Below, in pieces: positions 36,717-49,812 of a stretch of DNA of 64,000 nt. The stretch's first letter is position 1. The number at the start of each line of letters is the position of its first letter. Under the pieces are notes generated by a model. It did no database searches. It was not told the origin of the DNA and was given only the letters and a program-made list of their open reading frames with translations. The position numbers and the translations under genes were made by a program. The stretch spans positions 117,011 through 181,010 of the forward strand of contig JAREIK010000686.1 in assembly GCA_029783825.1 (NCBI GenBank), written 5' to 3'. Origin of the DNA: Sapria himalayana (Eukaryota; Streptophyta; Magnoliopsida; Malpighiales; Rafflesiaceae).

Positions 36717-39700
36717 TAGGGTTGCTCATGGGACGGGATGGGATGTGGATTACAAATCTCCAGTCACTTTCCACAGTTAGAAGATTTTTTTTGAAGATCT
36801 AGACCCATCTCATAGGTTTAAAATATCGGGACAGGATGGGACGTAGATCGAGGATTTTGGGTAGGAGAAAATGGTCCAGGGACGAAACAGAGTTCAGACA
36901 TTTTTTTTCAATTTATTTTCTTCAAACTGGCCAAGTTAGTTCATGTCGAAACCATTTGTTGTACCATTTATCATTCATTGGTTATGTATCTTTCAAACTC
37001 AAATTGGGGCAATTTTTTTTAAGGATAGAAATATTAAATAATACGGGAATGAGTTGTGTTCTTAATTTGGTTCTTTGTTTTGTCACAAGTTGGCTTTGTT
37101 CAGGCATGTGAAAGTTAACCATAATAGCAATACTACATTTTTTAAACAATTACTTAAGATATTAAGGAATAGCTAAAGATGACCACAAACATTGGTAGCA
37201 GTAATTACTACTTAGGTAATTGCTAAAATAAGGCATCTTAATATAACAAAAAAATACAACTAATAACAACCATGATAATAATCATTTCAAACGTCTCTCC
37301 CGAAACAGCAATGAAAATCCAAACCCAATTACTTATCTCTTCTACAACTCCTCCCTTTTCTTCCTCCACTATAGAAGGACAACCAAGGATGAAAACATGT
37401 TAATCATGTAGACATAAATTTCTAAGATGAAAGAGTAATAAAAAAACAAAATATTACCTTATAAAATTTAATACACCCATTCGAAATTTAGTTGGCCAAC
37501 TATAGTTGGAAGAATATTTGGATCTTCTGACCCCTCTAAAAATTGTAATTGAACCATATTTTTATTAAATTGAATGAATAAAATAAGTAAACGTGAAATT
37601 AAAATTTACAAGATTTGTATACTAACCTGATTCATTATCATCAAGGTCTTGAACTAATTGTTCAATTTCAATAGGTTTGTTTGAGCTTCTCTACCAATCT
37701 TGTAGACATATGAGAACTTCAGCTGTAATAGGTGTTTAAGAACTCCTAAATTTATCTAAAGTTCTCCCACCATTGCTAAATGTAGATTCGTAGGCCACAG
37801 TAGTTGCTTGGATAGAAGATATATCCCTTGCTACATTTTCCAACGAAGGATATTTAACCTCATTTACCTTCCACCAGTTAATAAGATCAAAATCAATTCT
37901 ATTTTTTTAAAGTTTGTCCTCCAAGTACCTATCCAACTCTTCAAAAGCTACAACTTCTTGTTCTTTCTCCAATTCAACAAAAAAAAATCATCAACATAAG
38001 TATCTCTACCATCATAGAAATCATCATTTATTTTAACACAGTAGAAGAGAAATCCTCTTCTTTTGATTCATCTTCATTTAAATCTTTATAATCATCCATC
38101 ATCTCATTTAAAGCATTTATAACCTTTTTCACCAAATTTTTGGCAAATTCCTCTCCATAATGCTAAGTGTACTTAACCTTGAGATATTTGAGCTTAGATC
38201 TAGGATCCAACACAACTACTACAAAAAGCATAATATTTGTTGACTGGAGAGAACCCCAATATTAGTTGATTTATGCCTTATTTTCATACCCATTTCAGAC
38301 ACCTTGTATCTATACTATTTTCACAAAGCTCAATTTTTTTTCAAAATTCGAATAATCTCAGTAAAATAAACACTAGAGGTAGAATATTATGAGCCAGATA
38401 ATTTACAAGTTACCTCATAATAAGATTTCAAGAAACGAGCTAAAATTTTGGCGTTTGTTCAGTCTATCTCAGTTGGAACGTTTGAACCAAACTCCATCAA
38501 AAACCTTTTGTCTTTGTCCACCAACTTATCAAATTCTTTTTGATATTTATATCAGTTTCTAGCATCAAATATGTTGAATTCCATCTTGTAGGACAATATA
38601 ATTGTAATGAGGATCCATATGTCAAGTTTGCTTCTTTAACACATAACTTAAACATATCAAATCTTTTATGACTACTCCTCACATATTTCACCACTCCTCT
38701 AATTTTTTGAATAGCACCCTCAACTACTGCAATGCCATCTCTGACAATTAAGTTTAGGATATGAGCACAACATCTCATATGAAAATGCTCGCCTCTAAAA
38801 GGTTCAACACTTTTCTTCACAAGTCTTTTTTTCAATTGTTCAACTGCAACATCATTATTTGATGCATTGTCAACAGTAATGAACATCAACTTTCTCAAAC
38901 CCCATTAATTCATGCAAAACTCAATAGCATTTCTAATATTAACTCTAGAATGACTTTTAATTACACAAAAGTTCAAAAGCCTTTTATGCATATTCCATTG
39001 AGAATCAATGAAATGAATAGTCAAACATATATAATACAAATTTTTTAATGCTAGTCCAAGTGTCGGTAGTCAATGAAACTCTACAACAATGAGATGATAT
39101 GCTATCAAATAATTTCTTCTTTTCCTTCACAAACAAATAAAAACAATCCCTCAGTATAGAGTGCCTAGATTGAATTTTAAATTGAGGCACACTAACTTCA
39201 CAAAACTCATTAAACTCATCCCTCTCAACAAAACAAAAAGGCAATTCATCTTTTATGATCATTTTCACAAAAGCCTCCCTAAATAGTTGTTGATCAAATT
39301 GTCAACAAGTTAATTTGTTATCATCTTAACTAGTACCTTTAGTGAAACTCAACAAAGATTGTGACTTGTCTTTACCTTTGTGAGCTTTTATTAATTCTTT
39401 TCTGTGTTAAAATTTCCTACAAGTCTTTCTCAAGTATTTCCAAAAACCTAAAGTACCTTGATTACTTTTTGTCAAGTATAATTTCTACACCATATACAAG
39501 CTGCCCAACCAGTTTCATTTCCATCTGAATCAACTAATATCTCATAAGTTTGCCAAACAACAGACTTATACCTTTTATGAGCTTGAGGTTCATATGTACC
39601 TTAACTTTCTTTTACAATTGATATTGAAGAACTTATTGTTACAATAGGAGGCTTCGTGAAAGGTTGATAATTAGATTTACCATTACTTTGATCATTTGAT

Positions 39701-40344
39701 ATGTGATCATCTTCAATTTATTATATTTTTCATTTACCGCTGGATCGTGCCATATGCATTGCCATTAATTAATATGATATGTTAAGCATAAATACATATA
39801 AATATTTCAAACAAGCAAGCTCTACAAAACTGACTATAACACATTCGGCCCACTCATTCGGCCCAACAACAACACCACAACCAATACTCAACAAAACTGA
39901 CTGAGACACATAATAATAATAATTAATCACTCAATTCTCGTCAAAAAAACAAACTAAAAGGCTGGTGGCATCTAAGACATGGTGGAGGCAACCAGAAGTG
40001 CGACGGACAAGGGCTGCGCCTAACTGAACACGGCTTGAACGGTGTGAGGTGGCATGGAACTCATCGGAACAGCAATAGGTGCGTCGGAATTGGTTGGGCA
40101 GTAACGGAATTGGTGGTATCTTCATGTTATATATATATATATATTCCTGGTTTTAGTATCGGTTTTTTAGGATGGGATGGTTCTTGGGATGGATATTCCT
40201 TAAGATTCGGAACCGTCCCAAAAGAAAAAATATGTGAGAGAAGGGTCGGGAAAAGTCAAAGTCAACAGATTTTATCACTCCCGATTCTTTCGGGACGAGA
40301 CTTTGGGTCGGGTCGCGAATCTACGAGTCCCGTGAGCAGCCCTA
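36717..40344 (-). mobile_element. hAT transposon copy 2 (3,628 bp)
   Basis: Decayed full-length hAT element. Terminal inverted repeats lie at 36,717-36,734 (TAGGGTTGCTCATGGGAC) and 40,327-40,344 (minus strand TAGGGCTGCTCACGGGAC). Target duplications are CTTAATGC (36,709-36,716) and CTAAATGC (40,345-40,352). Unlike copy 1 it keeps the middle of the transposase gene, but it has lost about 70 bp near 37,019 in the noncoding left end. It sits at the same satellite position as copies 1 and 3. GGGACGG-type subterminal repeats occur at both ends, and a (TA)n run lies at about 40,125-40,143. Confidence 0.95.
37342..39717 (-). pseudogene. hAT transposase pseudogene, copy 2
   Basis: Transposase remnant in several frames on the minus strand. 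The segment at 39,005-39,268 holds KDELPFCFVERDEF, VPQFKIQSRH and the first catalytic-Asp motif TTDTWTSI. The segment at 38,497-38,898 holds FITVDNASNND (second Asp region), HFHMRCCAHILNLIV and CPTRWNSTYLMLE, all hAT hallmarks. Further on, the frame reads LKSYYEVTCKLSGS, then a TAA near 38,391, then YSTSSVYFTEIIRIL. The C-terminal dimerisation part lies left of 37,870, split by the candidate introns 37,536-37,626 and 37,369-37,457. The BED finger region (about 39,400-39,620) carries frame damage. Several frameshifts and stops make it inactive, but the order of domains is complete. Confidence 0.88.
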
Positions 40345-41704
40345 CTAAATGCAAATAAAGTTAAATTAGTAAATTCCTAAACCCCATAATGCCTAATTAC
40401 ATAATCCATTAAACCTCTAAATACTACTTAATAATTAATAAATCTATTTTTTATTGCTATTTATTATATTTTTAAATATTCATTTTAATTATTTATTAGT
40501 ATCTTTATTTATAAATATTTATTACAAAATAAATTATGAGTGGGACAAATATAATTTAAATAATATATTATTTATCTAATAAAAATATACACTTATAAAA
40601 GAAGTAAAAATTTAAAAATTAAATATTATTATCCAGTAATATATTTTACTTTAATTTTGAATCAATTTGGGTTTTGTAAATATTTTATAATTAATATCTA
40701 TCTTTTTATTAATAGTTTATTAATTTAATTTTTGATCATTATTATATTATCTATCAATAAAATTATTTATATTGAATTTATATGATATATAATTATTAAT
40801 ATTATCATAATTAAATATTGTATTAACATTTCAAAAAATTGTAAATATTATTATATTTTCAAAGGTTATAACCTATGAAAATGCTAACAAATTATAGAAA
40901 TTTTTTTTGTTATTTTATTTTTTTATATAAAACCTATAAACCACTAAAAGCCTAAAAACATAAATCACTAAACTCCTAACGACAAAACCTCTAAATAATT
41001 AAACTATTAAACTGGTATACATTAATAATAAATCTTCAATCTCATTTTAATTTATATTCAGTATACTTTTAAATTTTTATGATAATTATTTATTAGTTTA
41101 TTTTTATAGAAATATTAATTACAAAATAAATTATTAGTGAGACGGATTTAATCTAAATTAAACCGGTATCCCAAAATAATAAATAATAAATAATAAATCT
41201 CATTTTTTTCCTCATAATTTTAAATATTCATTTTAATTATTTATTTGTTTATTTATATATAAATATTAATTACAAAATAAATTATGAGTTAGACAAATAT
41301 AATTTATATAAATTATTTTTCATTAAAAAAATATAGATAAACTTATTAAAAGAAGAAAAAATTCAAAAACAAAAAATTATTATATAGTAATATATTTTTC
41401 TTTGCTTATGAATCATTTTATGTTTTGTAATTATATTTTAATTAATATCTATCTTATTATTAATGGATTATTAATTTATTTTTTGATTATTATTAGAATA
41501 TTTATCAAAAAAATTATTTATATTGAATTTATATAATATATAAATATAATGATTAGTATAATTAAATATTGTATTCACATTAGAAAAAAATTTAAAAATT
41601 ATTATATTTTCAAAGGCTTTAACCTTTGAAAATATCAAAAAATAATAAAAAATAAATTTTTTGTTATTTTATTTTTTAAATAAAACTTATAACCCACTCA
41701 ATGC
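40345..41704 (+). repeat. Satellite spacer between hAT copies 2 and 3 (1,360 bp)
   Basis: About two monomers in forward orientation with palindrome cores at 40864 and 41615 (751 bp apart, the composite class; composite junction at about 41,150). Its left part matches the sequence right of hAT copies 1 and 3 (shared TTTTTATTGCTATTTATTAT variant). Its right part matches the sequence left of copies 1 and 2 (shared AATGGATTA variant). Together with copy 2 it forms a 4,988-bp unit repeated in tandem. Confidence 0.9.
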
Positions 41705-44700
41705 TAGGGGTGCTCATGGGACGGGATGGTAAGGGGATTACAAATCTCCAGTCCCTTCCCACAGTTCGTAGATTTTTTTTTGAAGATCCAGACCCGTCCC
41801 ATAGTTTGAAAATATCGGGACGGGATGGGACGGAGATAGGGTATTTTGGGTAGGATAAACAGTTCCGGAACGGAACGGAGTTCGAACATTTTTTTCAATT
41901 TATTTTCTTCAAACCGGTCAAGGTAGTTCATGTCGAAACCTTTGTTGTATCATTTATCATTCCTTAGTTATGTATCTTTTAAACTCAAATTGGGCAAATT
42001 TTGTTTTGTCAAATAGGCTGAATACCGCAAATAAGCTCCTATACCTTGTCAAAAGCTTTGATGTGCAAAAAAGGATAGAAATGTTAAATAGAATGGGACT
42101 GAGTTGTTTGCTTAATTTTGTTCTTTGTTTTTTCACAAGTTGGCTTTGTTTAGCCGAGTGAAAGTTTACCATAATAGCAATACTATATTTTTTAAACAAT
42201 TACTTAAAATTTTAATGAATAGCTAAAGATGACCACAAACATTGGTAGCTTCAATTACTACTTAAGTAATTGCTAAAATTAGGCAGCTTAATATAACAAA
42301 AAAAATACAACTAATAATATCTATGATAATAATCATTTCAAAGGTCAGTCCCTGAACAGCAACGAAATTCCAAACCTAATTAATTATCTCTTCTACAACT
42401 CCTCCCTTTTCTTCCTCCACTGTAGAAGGACAACCAAAGATGAAAATGTGTTAATCATGTAGACATAAATTTCTAAGATGAAAGAGTAATAAAAAAACAA
42501 AATATTACCATATAAAATTTAATACACCCATTTCAAATTTAGTTGGCCAACTATAGTTGGAAGAATATTTGGATCTTGTGACCCCTCTGAAAATTGTAAT
42601 CGAACCATATTTTTATTAAATTGAAAGAATAAAATAAGTAAAAGTGAAATTAAAATTTACAAGTTTTATATACCAACCTGATTCATTATCATCAAGGACT
42701 TGAACTAATTCTTGAATTTCAATATATTTGTTTGAGCTTCTCAACCAATCTTGTAGACATATGAGAACTTCAGCTGTAATAAATGTTAAAGAACTTCTAA
42801 ATTTATCTAAAGTTCTCCCCCAGTGCTAAATGTTGATTTGTAGGCCATAGTAGATGCTGGATAGCAAATACATCTCTTGCTACATTTTCCAAAGAAGGAT
42901 ACCAAACCTAATTTACCTTCCACCAGTTTATAAGATCAAAATCAATTCTAATTTTTTCAAGTTTGTCCTCCAAGTACATTACCAACTCTTCCAAAGCTGC
43001 AACTTCTTGTTCTTTCTCCAATTCAACAAAAAAAATCATCAACAAAAGTATCACTACCAACAAAGAAATCATCATTTTTCTTTAACACAGTAGAAAAGAA
43101 ATCATCTTCTTTTGATTAATCTTCATTTAAATCTTTATAATCATCTATCATCTCATTTAAGGCATATATAACTTTATTCACCAAATTTTTAGCCAATTCC
43201 TCTCCAAAATGCTAAGTGTACTTAGCCTTGAGATATTTGAGCTTATATCTAGGATCCAACACTACCCCTACAAAAAGCATAATATTTGTTGACTGAAGAG
43301 AAACCCAATATTTGTTGAATTTATGCCTCATTTTTATAACCATTTCAGAAACCATTGTATCTCTACTATATTCACAAAGCTCAAATTATATTCAAAATTC
43401 GAAAAATCTCAGGAAATAAACACTAGAGGTAAAATATTATGAACCAGAAAATTTACAAATTACCTCATAAAAATTTTCAATAAACGATCAAAAATTTTGG
43501 CGTTTGTTAAGTCTCTCTCAGTTGGAACGTTTGAACCAAACTCCTTCAAAAACCTTTTGTCTTTGTCCTCCAAGTTATCAAATTCTTTTTGATATTTTAT
43601 ATCAGTTTTTAGTATCAAATAATTTGAATTCCATCTTGTAGGACAATCTAATTGCCTTGAAGATCCATATGTCAAGTTTGCTTCTTCAACACATAACTTA
43701 AACATATCTAATCTTTTAGGACTACTCCTCACATATTTCACCACACCTCTAATTTTCTGAATAGCACCCTCAACTACTACAATGCCATCTCTGACAATTA
43801 AGTTTTGGATATGAGCACAACATCTCATATGAAAATGCTCTCCTCTCAAAGGTACAACACTTTTCTTCACAAGCCTTTTTTTCAATTTTCAACTGCAACA
43901 TCATTATTTGATGCATTGTCAACAGTAATGCACATCAACTTTCTCAAACCCCATTCATTCATGCAAATCTCAATAGCATTTCTAATATTAACTCCAGAAT
44001 GACTTTTAATTACACAAAAGTTCAAAAGCCTTTATGCATATTCCATTGAGAATCAATTAAATGAACAGTCAAACATATATAAGACAAATTTTGAATGCTA
44101 GTCCAAGTGTCGGTAGTCAATGAAACTCTACAACAATGAGATGATATGCTATCAAATAATATCTTCTTTTCCTTCACAGATAAAGAAAAACAATCTCTGA
44201 GTGTAGAGTGCCTAGATGGAATTTTAAATTGAGGCACACTAACTTCACAAAACTCCTTGAACTCATCCCTCTCAAAAAAACAAAAAGGCAATTCATCTTT
44301 TATGATCATTTTCACTAAAGCCTCCCTAACTAGTTGTTGATCAAATTGCCAACAAGTTAATTTGTTATTTTCTGAACTATTACGTTTAGTGAAACTCAAC
44401 AAAGATTGTGACATGACTTTACATTTGTGAGCTTCTATTAATTCTTTTTTGGGTGGAAATTTACTACAAGTCTATCTCAGGTATTTCTATAAATCGGAAG
44501 TACCTTGATCACATTTTGCCAAATATTCATTCCTACACCATATACAAGCTGCCCTACCAGTTTCATTTCCCTCTGAATCAACTAATATCTCATAAGTTTC
44601 CCATACAGCAGTCTTATACTTTTTATGAGCTTGAGGTTCAGATGTACCTTGACTTTCATTTACAATTGGAATTTAACAACCTGCCGTAACAATAAGAGGG

Positions 44701-45387
44701 TTCGTGAAAGGATGATGATTGGACTTACCAGTACTTTGATCATTTGAGATGTGATCATCTTCAATTTATTGTATTTTTCATTTACCGTTAGATTGTGCCA
44801 TCTGCATTGCCATTAAATAAAATGATATGTTAAGCATGAATACATATAAATATTTCAAACAAGCAAGCTCTTCAAAACTGACTGTAACACATTCAGCCCA
44901 CCCATTCGGCCCAACCACAACACCACAATCAATACTCAACAAAACTGATTGAGACACATAATAATAATAATTAATGACTCAATTCTTGTCAGTAAAACAA
45001 ACCAAAAGGCTGGTGGCATCTGAGACATGGTGGAGGCAACCAGAAGTGCGACGGACAAGGGCTAGACCTAACTTAACACGGCTGGGACGGTGTGAGGTGG
45101 CATGTAACTCATCGAAACAGCAATAGGTGCGTCGGAATTGGATGGGCAGTAGTGGAATTGGTGACATCTTCATGTTATATATATATATATATATATATAT
45201 CGGTATTTTAGGATGGGATGGTTCTCAGAATGGATATTGCTTAAGATCCCGAACCATCCCAAAAGAAAAAATATATGACAGAATGTGACGGGAAAAGTCA
45301 AAGTCAACAGATTTTTCCCTGTCCCGATTCTTTCGGGACAATACTTCGGGTCGGATCGCGAATCTACGAGTCCAGAGAGCAGCCCTA
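41705..45387 (-). mobile_element. hAT transposon copy 3 (3,683 bp, longest copy)
   Basis: Decayed full-length hAT element. The left end TAGGGGTGCTCATGGGAC (41,705-41,722) pairs with a more mutated right end at 45,370-45,387 (minus strand TAGGGCTGCTCTCTGGAC). Target duplications are CTCAATGC (41,697-41,704) and CTAAATGC (45,388-45,395). It retains both the left noncoding segment missing from copy 2 and the transposase middle missing from copy 1, so it is the most complete copy in length. A (TA)n run at about 45,174-45,201 is expanded and replaces neighbouring bases present in the other copies. Confidence 0.95.
42393..44765 (-). pseudogene. hAT transposase pseudogene, copy 3
   Basis: Minus-strand remnant. 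The frame at 44,022-44,414 carries KDELPFCFFERDEF, VPQFKIPSRH and SLTTDTWTSIQNL (first catalytic Asp region). The frame at 43,460-43,885 carries HFHMRCCAHIQNLIV, RQLDCPTRWNSNYLI and KFDRLLKIF-like sequence. Between them a frameshift interrupts the DNASNN region near 43,888. The BED finger part (about 44,440-44,640) reads GTSDL, stop, KYLR, stop. After the second frame a one-base shift and the shared TAA near 43,436 close the frame. The C-terminal dimerisation segment lies near 42,690-42,900, followed by candidate introns 42,587-42,677 and about 42,420-42,508. Domain order is as in hAT transposases, but no active protein is possible. Confidence 0.88.
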
Positions 45388-48300
45388 CTAAATGCTTATA
45401 AAGTTATATCAGTATACTCTTAAATCCCGTAATGCCAAAATACATAAACCATTAAACCACTAAATACTACTTAATAATTAATAAATCTAATTTTTATTGC
45501 TATTTATTATATTTTTAAATATTCATTTTAATTATTTATTAGTGTATCTATTTAGAAATATTTATTACAAAATAAATTATGAGTGGGACAAATATAATTT
45601 AAATAATATATTATTTATCTAATAAAAATATATGCTTATAAAAGAAGTATTAATTTAAAAATTAAAAATTATTATCAAGTAATATAAGTTACTTTAATTT
45701 TGAATAAATTTGGGTCTTGTAAAAATTTTTTAATTAATATCTATCTTAATATTAATAGTTTATAAATTTAATTTTTGATCATAATTATAATATCTATCAA
45801 TAAAATTATTTATAGTAAATTTATATGATATATAATTTTTAATATTTAACAAAATATTGTATTAAAATTTAAAAAAAATTTAAATATTATTATATTTTCA
45901 AATGTTATTACCTATGAAAATGATAAAAAATTATTGAAATTTTTTTTGTTATTTTATTTTTTTAAATAAAACCTATAAACCAGTAAAAGCCTATAAACAT
46001 AAATCGCTAAACTCCTAATGACAGAACCTCTAAATACTTAAATCATTATACTGGTATACATTAATAATAAATCATAAATCTCATTTTAAATTTTATTCAG
46101 TATAATTTTAAATTTTTATTTTAATTATTTATCAATTTATTTTATAGAAATATAAATTAGAAAATAAATTATTAGTGAGACAAATCTAATTTAAATTAAA
46201 CCGGTATCCTGAAATAATAAATGTTAAATTTCATTTTTTTTCATTATGATTTTAAATATTCATTTTAATTATTTATTTGTTTATTTATATATAAATAGTA
46301 ATTACAAAATAAAATGAGGTAGACAAATATAATTTATATAAATTATTTTTCATCAAAAAATTATTGAAAAACTTTAAAAAAAAAAAATTTTTTTTTAAAA
46401 GTTATTATATAGTAATATATTTTGCTTTTCTTCTGAATTATTTTTGGTTTTGTAATTATATTTTAATTGATATCTTTCTTATTAATAATATATTATTAAT
46501 TTATTTTTTGATCATTATAAGAATATTTATCAAAAAAATTATTTATATTTAATTTACATGATATATAATTATAATGATTATTATAACTAAATATTGTATT
46601 CACATTTAAAAAAAATTAAAAATTATTATATTTTCAAAGGTTATAACCATTGAAAATATCAAAAAATAATAAAAATAAATTTTTTATTATTTTATTTTTT
46701 TAATAAAACCTATTAACCACTAAATGCATACACAGTTAAATAAGAAAACTCCTAAATCTCATAATGCCTAGATACATAAAACATTAAACCGCAATATACT
46801 ACTTAATAATTAATAAATCTAATTTTTATTTCTATTTATTATAATTTTAAATATTCATTTTAATTATTTAATAATTTATTTTTATAGAAATATTTATTAC
46901 AAATTAAATAATGAGAGCGACATATATATTTTAATTAATTTATTTTTAATCAAAAAAAATATATGCTTATAAAAGAAGTAAAAATTTAAAAATTAAAAAT
47001 TATTATCCAGTAATACATTTTACTTTAACTTTGAATCAAATTGGGTTTTTTAAATATTTTTTAATTAATAATAATCTTTTTATTAATAGTTTATTAATTT
47101 AAATTTTGATCATTATTATATTATCTATCAATACAATTGTTATATTGAATTTATATGATATATAATAATTAATATTATTATAACTAAATATTAAATTCAC
47201 ATTTCAAAAAATTTTAAATATTATTATATTTTCAAAGGTTATAACCTATGAAAATGAAAAAAAAAATTACAAATTTTTTTTTGTTGTTTTATTGTTAAAA
47301 TAAAACCTATAAACCACTAAATGTCTAAAAACATAAATTCCAAAACTCCTAAATGACAAAACCTCTAAATACTTAAACCATTAAATAGGTGTACATTAAT
47401 AAAAAATTATAAATCTCAATTTAATTTTTATTCAGTATAATTTTAAATTTTTATTTTAATTATTTATCAGTTTATATTTATAGAAATATTAATTACAAAA
47501 TAAATTATTAGTAAGACAGATCTAATTTAAATAATTTATTTTTCATCAAAAAAAAATATATCCTTATAAAAAGAGGCTAAATTTTAAAAACAAAAATTAA
47601 TTATTTAGTAATATATTTTATTTTTATTTTGAATCATTTTAGATATTGCAATTTTATTTTAATTTATATCATTCTTATTAATAATAGTTTATTAAATTTT
47701 TATTGATCATTATTATAATATCTATTAATAAAATTATTTATATTGAGTTTACATTATATATAATTATTAAAATTATAATTACTGAATATTATATGCACAT
47801 TTAAAAAAAATTATTAATTATTATAATTTAAATGGTTATAACCTTCAAAAATAAAAAAAAATCAAAAACTTAAATTTTTTATTTTTTCATTCTTTAAATA
47901 AAAACTATGAATCACTAAAGGCCTAAACACTTAAATAACTAAACCCCAAAACCCCTAAATACTTAAACCAATAAACTAGTATATCCTGAATAATAAATAA
48001 TAAATCTCTATTTTATTTGTATTCATTATAATTTTAAATATTCATTTTAATTATTTATTAGTTTATTTTTATAGAATTATAAATTAAAAATTAATTATGA
48101 GGAGGACAAATATAATTTAAATATATTACTTTTAATAACAAAAAATATAAACTTATAAAAAGAAGCAAAACATGAAAGAAAGTATTATTTTGTAATATAT
48201 TTTACTTTGATTTTGAATAAATTTTCATTTTGCATATATATTTAAAATAATATCTATCTTATTAATAATAGTTTATTAATTTATTTTTTGATCATTAATA

Positions 48301-49746
48301 TAATATATTCCAATATAATTGTTTATATTGAATTTACATGATATATAATTATTAAGATTATCATAACTAAATACAGTATTCACATAAAAAAAATTAAAAA
48401 TTGGTATATTTTCAAAGTTTATAACCTTCAAAAATGACAAAAATAAATTTTTTGTTATATCATTGTTTAAATAAAACTTATAAACCATTATAAGCCTAAA
48501 TACATAAATATCTAAACTCCTAAATCCCGAAGCCCCTAAATACCTAAACCTTTAAACAAGTAAACCTTAAATATAATTTAAATAATTTATAGAAATATTA
48601 ATTTCAAAATAAATTATAAGTGATACAAATATAATTTAAATAATATATTTTTCATCATAAAAACATATAAGTTTATAAAATGATGCAAAAACTAAAAAAA
48701 AATTATTATTTAGTAATAAATTTTACTTTGATTATGAATCATTTAGGTTTTTAATTATATTTAAATTTATATCTATCATATTAATAATAGTTTATTAATT
48801 TATTTTTTGATAATTGATATACTATCTATCAATAAATTTGTTTATATTTAGTTTATATTATATATAGTTATAATATTTATTATTACAAAATATTGTATTC
48901 ACATTTTAAAAAAATTTTAAAATTATTATATTTTCAAATGTTATAACTTTTAAAAATTTTAAAAAATATCAAAAATAAATTTTTTATTATTTCATTGTTT
49001 GAATAAAATCTATATAAACCATTAAATGCCTAAATACGTAAATCAATAACTTCTAAATCTCGAAAACCCTAAATAGATAATATTTTTAAACATGTATATA
49101 CTTAAATAATAAATAATAAATAATAAATCTCATTTTTATTTTTTTCATTATACTTTTAAATATTCATTTTAATCATTTATTTGTTTATTTTTATATAAAT
49201 ATTAATTACAAAATAAATTTTAAGTTCCACAAATATAATTTATATAAATTATTTTTCAACAAAAAAATATAGATAAATTAATAAAAGAAGAAAAAAATTT
49301 AAAACAAAAAAATATAATATAGTCATATATTTTTCATTGTTACTGAATCATTTTAGGTTTTGTAATTATATTTTAATTGATATCTAACTTATTACTAATA
49401 GATTATTAAATTATTTTTTGATCATTATTAGAATATTTTTCAATAAAAATGTTTATATTGAATTTATATGATATATAAATTAAATAATTATAATAACTAA
49501 ATATTGTATCCACTTTTGAAAAAAAGTTTTAAAATTTTATATTTTCAAAGGTTATAACCTTTGAACACGTGAAAAAATAAAATTTTTTTTTGTTATTTCA
49601 TTGTTTAAATAAAACCTATAAATCACTAAATGCCTAAACACGTAAATCACTAAACTACAATATCCCGATACACCTATATAGATAATCCTTTAAACCGATA
49701 TACCCTAAATAATAATTAATATAAAAAATTCATTTTGATTGTTAAG

Positions 49747-49812
<66 letters not shown>

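Noticed and set aside
41957..42199. Overlapping frames on both strands in the left noncoding part of hAT copies 2 and 3 (36,836-37,111, 41,704-42,199)
   Set aside because: Frames on opposite strands overlap and copies disagree in frame because of indels. The region lies beyond the transposase 3' end.
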